64,000 nucleotides of DNA from Porphyromonas sp. oral taxon 275 (GTDB lineage Bacteria > Bacteroidota > Bacteroidia > Bacteroidales > Porphyromonadaceae): positions 992,001-1,056,000 of the forward strand of contig NZ_CP072333.1 of assembly GCF_018127745.1 (NCBI RefSeq), written 5' to 3'. Positions 8,691 to 17,604 of this stretch are shown here, piece by piece (the stretch's first letter is position 1; every line of letters starts with the position of its first letter). The position numbers were made by a program, and so were the translations under genes. The notes under the pieces are model-generated. The model had not been told where the DNA came from and ran no database searches. It saw nothing but the letters and a program-made list of their open reading frames with translations.

Positions 8691-8722
8691 TTTGGGGACT
8701 AGCAGCGAAATATGTACCTTTG
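8691..8722 (+). promoter_or_regulatory. Promoter of gcvP
   Basis: TTTG (8691-8694) and TACCTTTG (8715-8722) are separated by 20 bp, a close match to the Bacteroidota -33/-7 consensus. The start codon is about 63 bp downstream; the short leader has no recognisable glycine riboswitch. Confidence 0.8.
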
Positions 8723-8785
8723 GTATGCTGTAGTCCAGCTACAGACCTTGACTCACTAACATTATCACTATAGCACCGTTCGCCT

Positions 8786-11671
8786 ATGAACACCAATGAC
8801 TTCTCCCTCCGCCATATCGGCGTAGGAGCCCAGGATGCCGAGGAGATGCTACGCACCATCGGGGTCAAGACCCTCGATGAGCTGATCGCGCAGACCCTCC
8901 CCGACAACATCCGTCTCTCCGAGCCCCTCGACCTACCCGAGCCCATGACGGAGCGGGAGTTCGCCGAGCATATCGCCGACCTCGCCTCCAAGAATGAGGT
9001 CTTCACCTCCTACATCGGTCAGGGCTGGTACGACACCGTCCTGCCCCCAGTCATCCAGCGCAACGTACTGGAGAACCCCGCTTGGTACACCTCCTACACG
9101 CCCTATCAGGCCGAGATCTCGCAGGGACGCCTCGAGGCGCTCTTCAACTTCCAGTCCGTCATCACTGACCTCACGGCGCTGCCACTGAGCAACTGCTCTC
9201 TGCTCGACGAGGCTACGGCTGGGGCGGAGACGGCCTTCCTGCTCTTCAACGAGCGCAGCAAGGCCAAGACCAAGGCAGGAGCCCGTCGTCTCTTCGTCGA
9301 CAAGGATGTCTTCCCCTCCACGCGCGACGTCATCACCACGCGCTGTATCCCGCAGGGTATAGAGGTCGTACTGGGCAAGTGGCAGGACTTCGACTTCGGG
9401 GCGGACTACTTCGGGGCTGTCGTCCAGTACCCCGGGGCTATGGGTGGAGTCAACGACTACAGTGACTTCGTAGCGAAGGCACACGAGGCAGATATTAAGG
9501 TAGGGGTCGCTGCTGACCTCCTCGGGCTTGTACTGCTGACGCCTCCAGGCGAATGGGGCGCAGACGTGGTCTTCGGCTCGGCACAGCGCTTCGGCATCCC
9601 CATGTACTTCGGTGGCCCCTCGGCAGGCTATATCGCCTGTCGCATGGAATATAAGCGTACCCTCCCTGGCCGCATCATCGGTCTGAGTAAGGACCGCATG
9701 GGCAAGGAGGCCTACCGCCTAGCGCTGCAGACGCGCGAGCAGCACATCAAGCGTGAGCGCGCCACGAGCAACATCTGTACGGCGCAGGCCCTGCTAGCGT
9801 CGATGAGTGGCTTCTACGCCGTCTACCATGGTCCCGAAGGGCTAAAGCATATCGCTCGCCGCGTACACTCCTACGCGGGCTTCCTCGCGGGCAAGCTGCG
9901 CGATCTGGGATACCGTCTGCTGCATGAGGACTTCTTCGACACGCTCTGTGTCGTCCTGCCTGAGGAAGCTGGCTTCGCCGACAAGCTGCGCGAGCTCGCC
10001 CTTGAGTGCCGCGTCAATCTATTCTACGCACCCTGCGGCTGTGTCGTCCTTCTGAGCATCGACGAGACGACCCTGCCCGAGGATCTGAGCGTGCTCTGCT
10101 ACATCTTCGCCTCGGCCCTCGGCAAGGAGAGCAACTTCAACGACGAGGTCAGCGAGCACAGCATCTACATCCAGCGCAAGCATCTGCGTACCTCGCCCTT
10201 CCTCTCCTACGAGGTCTTCAATAAGTACCACACCGAGACCGAGATGATGCGCTACATCAAGCGCCTCGAGCGTAAGGACATCTCCCTGGCGCACTCGATG
10301 ATCTCCCTCGGCTCCTGTACGATGAAGCTCAACGCCGCCAGCGAAGTCATTCCGCTGAGTAATCCCGCCTTCTGCAACATTCATCCCTACGCGCCCGAGG
10401 ACCAGGTGGCAGGCTCGCTGGAGCTGCTGGAGAACCTCAAGGAGCTCCTGGCGACAATCACGGGCCTACCCGTCGTCTCCCTCCAGCCCAACTCGGGAGC
10501 AGCGGGCGAATACGCAGGTCTGCGCACCATACGCTCCTATCACGAGGCGCATGGCGGTGGGCATAGGGACAAGGTCCTCCTACCTGCCTCGGCCCACGGC
10601 ACCAATCCCGCCTCGGCCTCGCAGTGCGGCTACCAGTGCGTCATCGTAGCCTGCGACGCGCAGGGCAACGTCGACTGGGACGACTTCATGAAGAAGACCG
10701 AGGAGCACCGCGACAGCCTCGCAGCGATGATGATAACCTATCCCAGTACGCACGGGATCTTCGAGACGAACATCATCGACCTCTGCAAGCGGGTCCACGA
10801 CTGCGGCGCGCTGGTGTACATGGACGGGGCGAACATGAATGCTCAGGTAGGCCTCACCAACCCAGGATTCATCGGTGCTGACGTCTGCCATCTCAACCTA
10901 CACAAGACCTTCGCCATCCCCCACGGCGGTGGTGGCCCCGGTAGCGGCCCGATCTGCATGACTGAGGCCCTCGCTCCCTACCAGCCCACGCACGGCTACG
11001 GTGTAGACTTCGAGCCCATCGAGGGCAATGTCGTAGCGGCCTCTCCGCTGGGTAGCGCCGGGATCGACGTCGTCTCCTACGCCTACATCCGTCTACTGGG
11101 GGCTAAGGGCCTGGAGCGCTCCACACGCACGGCCATCCTCAATGCCAACTATCTGGCCGTCCGCCTCAAGGATACCTACGGCATCGTCTACACGGGTGCT
11201 ACGGGACGCGTCGGGCACGAGCTCATCCTCGACTGCCGCCGCCTCAAGGACACCTGCGGCGTCGATGAGAGCGATATCGCCAAGCGCCTCATGGACTTCG
11301 GCTACCACGCCCCCACCCTCTCCTTCCCCGTCCACGGCACGCTGATGATCGAGCCTACCGAGAGTGAGAGCAAGGCCGAGCTGGACCGCTTCCTCGAGGT
11401 CATGCAGTGCATCTGGGAGGAAATCCAAGAGGTCAAGGAAGGGCGCATAGACGCCGAGGACAACGTCCTGAAGAATGCCCCGCACCCCGAGTACGAGGTC
11501 GTCTCCGACAGCTGGAGCCACAGCTACCCACGCGAGAAGGCAGCCTACCCGCTGCCCTACCTGCGTGAGAACAAGTTCTGGATCAACGTCGCACGTGTCG
11601 ACAACGGCTTCGGGGACCGCAACCTCGTCCCCTCCTTCTGCGCCTGCATAGCCCCTTCGACTGAGGGCTAG
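8786..11671 (+). CDS. gcvP: Glycine dehydrogenase (decarboxylating), P-protein of the glycine cleavage system
   Basis: A 961-residue full-length, single-chain P-protein that decarboxylates glycine with pyridoxal phosphate and transfers the aminomethyl group to lipoylated H-protein. The N-terminal RHIGVGAQDAEEML motif (from about residue 9), SLGSCTMKLNAA in the middle and the PLP-lysine region NLHKTFAIPHGGGGPGSGP near residue 705 are all present. It starts 64 bp after its promoter and is followed by a strong terminator, so it appears monocistronic; gcvT and gcvH are not in the window. Confidence 0.97.
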   Translation: MNTNDFSLRHIGVGAQDAEEMLRTIGVKTLDELIAQTLPDNIRLSEPLDLPEPMTEREFAEHIADLASKNEVFTSYIGQGWYDTVLPPVIQRNVLENPAWYTSYTPYQAEISQGRLEALFNFQSVITDLTALPLSNCSLLDEATAGAETAFLLFNERSKAKTKAGARRLFVDKDVFPSTRDVITTRCIPQGIEVVLGKWQDFDFGADYFGAVVQYPGAMGGVNDYSDFVAKAHEADIKVGVAADLLGLVLLTPPGEWGADVVFGSAQRFGIPMYFGGPSAGYIACRMEYKRTLPGRIIGLSKDRMGKEAYRLALQTREQHIKRERATSNICTAQALLASMSGFYAVYHGPEGLKHIARRVHSYAGFLAGKLRDLGYRLLHEDFFDTLCVVLPEEAGFADKLRELALECRVNLFYAPCGCVVLLSIDETTLPEDLSVLCYIFASALGKESNFNDEVSEHSIYIQRKHLRTSPFLSYEVFNKYHTETEMMRYIKRLERKDISLAHSMISLGSCTMKLNAASEVIPLSNPAFCNIHPYAPEDQVAGSLELLENLKELLATITGLPVVSLQPNSGAAGEYAGLRTIRSYHEAHGGGHRDKVLLPASAHGTNPASASQCGYQCVIVACDAQGNVDWDDFMKKTEEHRDSLAAMMITYPSTHGIFETNIIDLCKRVHDCGALVYMDGANMNAQVGLTNPGFIGADVCHLNLHKTFAIPHGGGGPGSGPICMTEALAPYQPTHGYGVDFEPIEGNVVAASPLGSAGIDVVSYAYIRLLGAKGLERSTRTAILNANYLAVRLKDTYGIVYTGATGRVGHELILDCRRLKDTCGVDESDIAKRLMDFGYHAPTLSFPVHGTLMIEPTESESKAELDRFLEVMQCIWEEIQEVKEGRIDAEDNVLKNAPHPEYEVVSDSWSHSYPREKAAYPLPYLRENKFWINVARVDNGFGDRNLVPSFCACIAPSTEG

Positions 11672-11686
11672 CCATTCAACCGACGA

Positions 11687-11723
11687 TGCCCCCGCGGCTC
11701 CCTCCTAGAGAGCACGCGGGGGC
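11687..11723 (+). terminator. Terminator downstream of gcvP
   Basis: A 10-bp GC-rich stem TGCCCCCGCG / CGCGGGGGCA with a loop of about 17 nt, followed by TTATCTTTAT. Confidence 0.75.
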
Positions 11724-11741
11724 ATTATCTTTATCCCGATT

Positions 11742-12290
11742 ATGCATAGCTACATCGTACTCCTCAGAGGCGTAATGCCCAGCGGCAAGAACCGCATCCC
11801 CAAGATGTCCGAGCTACGTGAGGCCATCGAGGCGGCAGAGTTCGCCGACGTCACGACCTACATACAGAGTGGGAATATCGTCCTGCGCTCGCCCCTATCC
11901 CCAGAAGAGACCTCCGCACGTATCGCCGAGATCATACGCGCCTACTGCGGAGCCGAGCTCGGCGTCATCACGACCACGGCCGAGGAGCTGCGGGCGCACC
12001 TCGCCTGCAGTCCCTTCGGTACGGACTACCTCGAGGAGCGCGTCTTCTACCCCACGACGATGGACACGATCGACCCCGAGCGACTGGAGGCTCTATGTCA
12101 GGAGGACTACGGCGCCGAGGAGCTGCGCGCCGTCGCGGGACGTCTCTACCTCTATATTCCCACGGACGCCAGCCGCTCTAGGCTCAGCAATAACTTCGTA
12201 GAGAAGAAGCTAAAGATCACCGCCACCACGCGCAACCGCAAGACCCTCGCCCGCCTCATCGAGCTCGCCGAGGCCCTCTCCCCCGCTTAG
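11742..12290 (+). CDS. DUF1697 domain-containing protein
   Basis: A 182-residue cytosolic protein spanning the whole DUF1697 family. Hallmarks are the N-terminal YIVLLRGVMPSGKNRIPM-like segment (residues 4-21, here ending KM), TYIQSGNIVLRS (residues 39-50) and the C-terminal NNFVEKKLKITATTRNRKT. The family is widespread in bacteria, compact and monomeric, with no established activity. It sits between the gcvP terminator and an intergenic array, and no clear promoter is visible, so it may be read from leakage or a non-consensus promoter. Confidence 0.85.
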   Translation: MHSYIVLLRGVMPSGKNRIPKMSELREAIEAAEFADVTTYIQSGNIVLRSPLSPEETSARIAEIIRAYCGAELGVITTTAEELRAHLACSPFGTDYLEERVFYPTTMDTIDPERLEALCQEDYGAEELRAVAGRLYLYIPTDASRSRLSNNFVEKKLKITATTRNRKTLARLIELAEALSPA

Positions 12291-12422
12291 CCCCTCCTAT
12301 ATAATAAAGGAGTAGACGCAGGGAAGCAAGGAGGTCGAAGAGCGCCAGCAGCGAGCCCCAGCCTCGGTCTCGACGGAGCGAGCCAGGAGGCGAAGCGAAG
12401 CGGCAGCCTCCCTTGAGCTCCG

Positions 12423-12504
12423 CGAGGGATATCCCTCAGCGGCGTGACTGATAGCCCTCGCGCGCGTGATGGACGTCCCTCAGCCTCCTGACTGATATCC
12501 CTCA
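12423..12504 (+). repeat. Array 2 of 22-bp-register palindromes (4 units)
   Basis: Units start at 12423, 12445, 12467 and 12489 with spacers gcggcg, cgcgcg and gcctcc. Sequences: CGAGGGATATCCCTCA, TGACTGATAGCCCTCG, TGATGGACGTCCCTCA, TGACTGATATCCCTCA. It ends 133 bp before the dnaN -7 box. The rest of the 12291-12672 gap contains a small hairpin (GGAGGC..GCCTCC, about 12386-12411) but no gene. Confidence 0.9.
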
Positions 12505-12637
12505 GTGCTCCTTCCCCTATGCCCGCATCGCGCTAGGGGCTCTCTGCCCCTGAGCTACGCCCCAAGGCAGAGCCGAGAGGAGGGGAGCCTCCCCCTACCC
12601 GAGCGCTTTGCCTTAGGGCGCATTGGGGCAAAAGGCG

Positions 12638-12645
12638 TATATTTG
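12638..12645 (+). promoter_or_regulatory. -7 promoter box of the dnaN operon
   Basis: TATATTTG matches TAnnTTTG, 27 bp before the dnaN start. A well-spaced -33 element is not clear. Confidence 0.65.
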
Positions 12646-12672
12646 CGAGACACATAATACAACATAGACGCA

Positions 12673-13806
12673 ATGAAGTTCGTAGTATCCAGCAATGAGC
12701 TTTACCAGCAGCTACAGACCGTAGCCAAGGTAATCAATAGCAAGAGCAGTGCAGCCGTACCTGTACTGGAGAATATCCTCTTCTCGCTATCCGGAGCAGA
12801 GCTAACCCTCGTAGCTGCAGATCAGAGCAATCGCATGACCAGCAGGCTCTCCGTCGAGAGCCTCGAGGGTGATGGCAGCTTCGCCGTACGCGCAGACACC
12901 ATCCTCAACGCTCTACGTGAGCTCCCCGATCAGCCCATCGAGCTGGAGGTGCAGGAGGGCAAGGCCAACCTCGTCTACAGCAATGGACACTACAGCTTCC
13001 TCGCCATCGATAGCGACAGCTTCCCCGAGTCCATCGCCTTCGACCCCGAGCACAGCATCGAGCTACCCGCCCCCGCACTATTGCGCGCCATTGAGTCGAC
13101 GGTCTTCGCCGCTAGCGACAACGAGCGCCGCCCCATCATGACGGGGGTCTTCCTCGACTTCTTCGAGGAGAAGCTAGTAGCCGTGGCCTCCGACGGACGC
13201 ATCCTCGTACGCTATACGGACAATAACATCAAGAGCGGGCAGCAGATGTCCTTCTGCCTCCCCTCGCGCATCGCGGCGCTCCTCTCCCGCTACCTCCTGG
13301 TGAAGGAGACAGGCATGGTACGCATCCGCTTCAACCAGCAGAATGTCTCCTTCGAGCTTCCCCACGTCGAGCTCACGGCACGCCTCCTAGAGGGCAAGTA
13401 CCCCAACTATAATTCGGTCATCCCGCCCTCCTCGACCCATCACATCACCGTCGACCTGCCGCTACTGATCTCTGCCAGCAAGCGCGTGGCGCTCTTCGCC
13501 AGCAAGGCCAGCACGCTCATCATCTTCGACTTCACCGAGGGCAGCGCACGCATCTCCGCTCAGGACTTCGACATCTCGACCTCTGCCGAGGAGACCATCC
13601 CCGCCAGCGGTCAGGCTGCTGGGAGCCTCGTACGCATAGGCTTCGACTACAACTGCCTACAGAGCCTACTGCAGAGCTTCGCTGGCGAGCAGATCGAGAT
13701 CGCCCTCACCGACCAGACGCGCGCTGGGATCATCACCCCGCTGCAGACCGAGGAGGGCATAGAGATCTGCACGCTTATCATCCCTATGAAGCTCATCGGC
13801 GAGTAG
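12673..13806 (+). CDS. dnaN: DNA polymerase III beta subunit (sliding clamp)
   Basis: A 377-residue clamp of standard length (three topologically equal domains) that encircles DNA and tethers polymerase III and repair enzymes. Diagnostic pieces are MKFVVSSNELYQQLQTVAKV at the N-terminus, VLENILFSLSG, RRPIMTGVFLDF, LLEGKYPNYNSVIP and the C-terminal PMKLIGE, where family members usually end PMR/PMKL. It heads a run of six same-strand genes, followed after 22 bp by an exonuclease, an order shared with other Bacteroidota. Located on chromosomal DNA in the cytosol. Confidence 0.97.
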   Translation: MKFVVSSNELYQQLQTVAKVINSKSSAAVPVLENILFSLSGAELTLVAADQSNRMTSRLSVESLEGDGSFAVRADTILNALRELPDQPIELEVQEGKANLVYSNGHYSFLAIDSDSFPESIAFDPEHSIELPAPALLRAIESTVFAASDNERRPIMTGVFLDFFEEKLVAVASDGRILVRYTDNNIKSGQQMSFCLPSRIAALLSRYLLVKETGMVRIRFNQQNVSFELPHVELTARLLEGKYPNYNSVIPPSSTHHITVDLPLLISASKRVALFASKASTLIIFDFTEGSARISAQDFDISTSAEETIPASGQAAGSLVRIGFDYNCLQSLLQSFAGEQIEIALTDQTRAGIITPLQTEEGIEICTLIIPMKLIGE

Positions 13807-13828
13807 ACGCCAGGCTATCCCGACAGAC

Positions 13829-14599
13829 ATGAAACTACAGCTCCAACGCCCTGCCGTAGTCTTCGACCTAGAGACTACGGGGGTGCAGATCACGCGTGAC
13901 CGCATCGTCGAGATCTCCATACTCAAGGTACATCCCGACGGCGAGGAGGAGACCAAGACACGCCGCATCAACCCCGGCATGCCCATCCCCGCCGCCGCGA
14001 CGGCGGTGCATGGCATTACCGATGAGGATGTGGCCGACCAGCCGACCTTCGCCCAGGTAGCCCGTAGCCTCTACGAGTGGATCGACGGATGTGACATCAT
14101 TGGCTTCAATTCCAATCGCTTCGACGTACCCATGCTCGTGGAGGAGTTCCTTCGGGCAGGGATCGCGGTAGACTTCAGCGACCGTCGCTTCGTGGACGTG
14201 CAGACCATCTACCACAAGCTGGAGCGTCGCACCCTCGAGGCTGCCTACAAGTTCTACTGCGGCAAGGAGCTAACCAACGCCCATGCTGCGGATGCTGACA
14301 CCCAGGCTACCTACGAGGTGCTGCAGGCACAGCTGGATCACTACCCCGACGAGCTGCAGAATGACATCGCAGCCCTAGCGGAGTTCTCCAGCTATGGGCG
14401 CACCGTGGACTTCGCTGGGATGCTAGCCTACGACGAGCAGGACGAGATCATCATCAACTTCGGCAAGTACCGCGGGCAGCGGCTGCAGGAGGTGCTACTC
14501 CGTGACCCAGGCTACTACGGCTGGGTACAGGGCGCACAGTTCCCCCTCGAGACCAAGGCTTGGTTCACCCGCGTCTATCAGAGCCTCATCGCGAAATAA
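13829..14599 (+). CDS. DEDDh 3'-5' exonuclease (DnaQ/epsilon-like) with C-terminal extension
   Basis: A 256-residue exonuclease. Exo I is FDLETTG (residues 12-18), followed by HGITDEDV (about 60-67); Exo II is IIGFNSNRFDVPML (89-102); Exo III is the H..D motif NAHAADADTQAT (about 150-161). This is the complete D-E-D-D-H set. The last ~60 residues (FGKYRGQRLQEVL and YYGWVQ) resemble the short C-terminal module seen in exodeoxyribonuclease X-type and DUF3820-like proteins. Placement directly after dnaN suggests a proofreading or repair role with the clamp, but this is inference, since Bacteroidota PolC-type polymerases may supply their own proofreading. Confidence 0.87.
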   Translation: MKLQLQRPAVVFDLETTGVQITRDRIVEISILKVHPDGEEETKTRRINPGMPIPAAATAVHGITDEDVADQPTFAQVARSLYEWIDGCDIIGFNSNRFDVPMLVEEFLRAGIAVDFSDRRFVDVQTIYHKLERRTLEAAYKFYCGKELTNAHAADADTQATYEVLQAQLDHYPDELQNDIAALAEFSSYGRTVDFAGMLAYDEQDEIIINFGKYRGQRLQEVLLRDPGYYGWVQGAQFPLETKAWFTRVYQSLIAK

Positions 14600-14604
14600 G
14601 GATT

Positions 14605-15813
14605 ATGGGCGTACTACAGGGCAAGCACATCGTACTGGGCATCTCGGGGAGCATCGCGGCCTACAAGGCTGCCTCTCTGACACGCCTGCTCGTCAAGGCA
14701 GGGGCGGAGGTGCAGATCGTCATCACCCCCGCAGGGAAGGAGTTCATCACCCCGATCACCCTCTCGGCACTAAGCTCGCGGCCCGTCATCAGCGAGTTCT
14801 TCAGCGGTCGAGACGGTACCTGGAATAGCCACGTAGATATCGGTCTTTGGGCCGACGCTATGGTCATAGCGCCCGCCACAGCCGCCACCATCGGGAAGAT
14901 GGCCCACGGCGTAGCGGACAACATGCTCATCACGACCTACCTCTCGATGAAGGCGCCCGTCTTCGTCGCCCCCGCTATGGACCTCGACATGGCGGCCCAT
15001 CCCTCCACCCTCGACAACCTCGAGCTGCTCGCCCAGCGAGGGAACTACATCATCGAGTCTCAGTCGGGCGAGCTCGCCAGCCACCTCGTAGGTAAGGGAC
15101 GCATGGAGGAGCCCGAGGTCATCGTCTCCATCCTAGAGGACTACTTCACCGAGAGCCTCGACTTCGAGGGGCGTCGCGTACTGATCACAGCAGGCCCCAC
15201 CCATGAGGCCATTGATCCAGTGCGCTTCATCGGGAACCACTCCTCGGGGCGCATGGGCATAGCTCTGGCGGATGAGTTCGCTCGCCGCGGAGCTGAGGTC
15301 AGCCTTGTCCTTGGACCCAGCAGCCTCAAGCCCAGCGAGCGCGTGGAGCTCATCTCCGTGACGACGGCCGAGGAGATGCTGGCAGCCTGTCAGGAGCGTA
15401 TCGGGACGGCACACCTAGCGATCTTCGCTGCCGCCGTAGCCGACTACCGCCCCCGCTACAGCTCCGCGACCAAGATCAAGCGTGAGGGGGAGGACTGCCT
15501 CGAGCTGGAGCTCGTACAGAATCCCGACATCGCCGCGACTCTCGGCGCTGCTAAGGAGCCGTGGCAGTACTTCATGGGCTTCGCCCTCGAGAGTGACGCG
15601 GGTGTCGAGGAGGCCAAGCGGAAGATGCAGCGCAAGCACTTAGATGCCATCGTCCTCAACAGCCTGCAGGACGCTGGTGCGGGCTTTGCCCATCCAACCA
15701 ACAAGGTTACGCTCTTCGACCGCGAAGGGGCTATCGAGGCCTACGAACTAAAGACCAAGGAGGCCGTCGCCCACGACATCGCAGACTTCGTCGCCAAGCG
15801 TCTCGACGCCTAG
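14605..15813 (+). CDS. coaBC: Bifunctional phosphopantothenoylcysteine decarboxylase / phosphopantothenate-cysteine ligase
   Basis: A 402-residue fusion catalysing two successive steps of coenzyme A synthesis. The N-terminal flavoprotein (CoaC) half shows ISGSIAAYKA (about residues 12-21) and the APAMDLDM substrate clamp. The C-terminal CoaB half starts near residue 190 with VLITAGPTHEAIDPVRFI, followed by NHSSGRMG and AAVADYRP. I chose the ATG at 14605, five bases after the exonuclease stop, because the frame upstream overlaps the preceding gene and the family begins close to the GKHIVLGISG strand. Confidence 0.95.
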   Translation: MGVLQGKHIVLGISGSIAAYKAASLTRLLVKAGAEVQIVITPAGKEFITPITLSALSSRPVISEFFSGRDGTWNSHVDIGLWADAMVIAPATAATIGKMAHGVADNMLITTYLSMKAPVFVAPAMDLDMAAHPSTLDNLELLAQRGNYIIESQSGELASHLVGKGRMEEPEVIVSILEDYFTESLDFEGRRVLITAGPTHEAIDPVRFIGNHSSGRMGIALADEFARRGAEVSLVLGPSSLKPSERVELISVTTAEEMLAACQERIGTAHLAIFAAAVADYRPRYSSATKIKREGEDCLELELVQNPDIAATLGAAKEPWQYFMGFALESDAGVEEAKRKMQRKHLDAIVLNSLQDAGAGFAHPTNKVTLFDREGAIEAYELKTKEAVAHDIADFVAKRLDA

Positions 15814-15921
15814 GCACGGCCGTCCGAGCCGCGAGGAGACTACCTTCCCCCCTCTGCCCACCCTAGGCTCACCGCACCGCTCCCCCTTGCCCCACATCTT
15901 CCCTACCCCTAGTAACGGATT

Positions 15922-17589
15922 ATGCTTACACGACTCAGCATTAAGAATTTCGTCCTTATCGAGGAGCTCGTCATAGAGTTCTCGCCTCGCTTCTCCGTCA
16001 TCACGGGGGAGACGGGAGCAGGTAAGAGCATCATCCTCGGCGCCATCGGGTTATTGATGGGCCAGCGGGCAGATAGCTCTACCCTACTGACGGGCGCCGA
16101 GCGCTGCGTCATCGAGGCACACTTCTCCCAGCTAGATGCTGCTGCCAGTGCCATGCTGGAGGAGGAAGACATCGAGGCTGACGAAGAGGAGTGCATCATC
16201 CGCCGCGAGATCACGGCCAAGGGCAAGAGCCGCGCCTTCGTCAACGATACGCCAGCCTCGCTGAGCCTACTGAAGCGCCTCAGTGAGTACCTCATAGACA
16301 TACACTCCCAGCACAAGAACCTGCTGCTCGGGGACGCTCAGTTCCAGCTCTCCGTCCTAGATCTCTACGGCGGGAGCGGCGCGCTGCTGCACGACTACCA
16401 GCGGCAGTACCATGCCTACAAGGCGCTGGCCAAGCAGCTCGAGGAGACGCAGACCCGCGCGGAGAGCCTACGCAAGGAGCAAGACTACCTACAGTTCCTC
16501 TACGACCAGCTCGAGGAGGCAGACATCGAGGCCGAGGAGCTCGAGGGGCTCGAGGAGGAGGAGAAGCAGCTCGCCCACGCCCAGGAGATCCAGAGCATGC
16601 TGCAGCAGGCCGTCTCCGCCCTAGAGGACGATGAGTCGGGAGCTATCCAGGCCCTAGCCTACGCCCTCAAGTCCGTCGAGAGCATACGGTCCTACCACGG
16701 CTCGGCCGAAGAGTGGTGCGAGCGCCTGCAGAGCCTGCGCATCGAGGCCCAGGACCTAGCGGCGACGCTGAGTGACGAGGGTGAGAGCATCACCTTCAGC
16801 CCCAAGCGCCTGGCACGCATCCAGGAGCGCATCGACCTCATCCGTGGACTGCTGCACAAGCACAATGTGGAGGACTGCAGCGAGCTCCTAGAGATCAAGG
16901 ACCAGCTGTCCGATCAGCTCACCCAGATCACCAGCTCAGACGAGGAGCTCAATCAGCTCAGAGAAGCACTCGCCACGGCAGGTGAGGCACTCATGAGCAA
17001 GGCACTCGAGCTACGCGAGCTGCGCATCACTGCGGCCCGAGCTATTGAGGGCGCCCTCCTCGGCTCGCTCCGAGAGCTCGGGATGCCCTATGTCCGCTTC
17101 CTCATCGAGCTGCAGCAGCTCGATAGCCCAGGGGCTATGGGCATAGACCAAGTTACCTTCCTCTTCTCCGCCAACAAGGACATAGCCCCCGAGCCCGTTG
17201 CTGACATCGCCTCGGGTGGGGAGATCTCGCGCCTCATGCTCGCCCTCAAGGCGCTGATCGCTGACCGAAGGAGTCTCCCCACGATCATCTTCGACGAGAT
17301 CGACACAGGCGTCTCGGGAGAGACTGCCGAGCGTATCGCCACCATCCTACGCCGCATGGGGCAGAGCATGCAGGTCATGGCCGTGACGCACCTACCACAG
17401 ATCGCGGCCGCGGGCGTAGACCACTTCTACATATATAAGGAGCACGGCTCCGACAGCACACGCAGCCATATCCGCCACCTCTCCGAGGAGGAGCGCGTCG
17501 ACGAGATCGCTCGTATGCAGAGCGGTAGCCAGCTCAGCCAGGTGAGCCGAGCCGCAGCACGCGCCCTGCTCGACTCTGTCAAGGACTAA
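15922..17589 (+). CDS. recN: DNA repair protein RecN
   Basis: A 555-residue SMC-like ATPase of normal RecN length, acting early in recombinational repair of double-strand breaks. Walker A is GETGAGKS (residues 29-36); the middle is a long Glu/Gln/Arg-rich coiled coil (about 150-370); the C-terminal half has the signature ASGGEISRLMLALKAL and Walker B IIFDEIDTGVSGETA, then VTHLPQIAA. The 108-bp gap after coaBC contains no recognisable feature, so readthrough from the dnaN promoter is likely. Confidence 0.96.
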   Translation: MLTRLSIKNFVLIEELVIEFSPRFSVITGETGAGKSIILGAIGLLMGQRADSSTLLTGAERCVIEAHFSQLDAAASAMLEEEDIEADEEECIIRREITAKGKSRAFVNDTPASLSLLKRLSEYLIDIHSQHKNLLLGDAQFQLSVLDLYGGSGALLHDYQRQYHAYKALAKQLEETQTRAESLRKEQDYLQFLYDQLEEADIEAEELEGLEEEEKQLAHAQEIQSMLQQAVSALEDDESGAIQALAYALKSVESIRSYHGSAEEWCERLQSLRIEAQDLAATLSDEGESITFSPKRLARIQERIDLIRGLLHKHNVEDCSELLEIKDQLSDQLTQITSSDEELNQLREALATAGEALMSKALELRELRITAARAIEGALLGSLRELGMPYVRFLIELQQLDSPGAMGIDQVTFLFSANKDIAPEPVADIASGGEISRLMLALKALIADRRSLPTIIFDEIDTGVSGETAERIATILRRMGQSMQVMAVTHLPQIAAAGVDHFYIYKEHGSDSTRSHIRHLSEEERVDEIARMQSGSQLSQVSRAAARALLDSVKD

Positions 17590-17604
17590 GCCAAGAGGCA
17601 AAGT

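Noticed and set aside
8545-8700. Coding-like minus-strand frame before gcvP (PPWPFVFVPIYTASGLAF)
   Set aside because: Codon choice looks gene-like over about 40 codons, but there is no start, no recognisable family and the frame enters the gcvP promoter and gene. Could be a gene remnant; not enough to annotate.
8728-8785. Glycine riboswitch ahead of gcvP
   Set aside because: The leader after the promoter is under 65 nt and has no recognisable aptamer structure.
12423-12504. CRISPR-like regular spacing of the 22-bp arrays
   Set aside because: Spacers are 6 bp, repeats are degenerate palindromes, and no cas genes are nearby; the geometry does not fit any CRISPR array.
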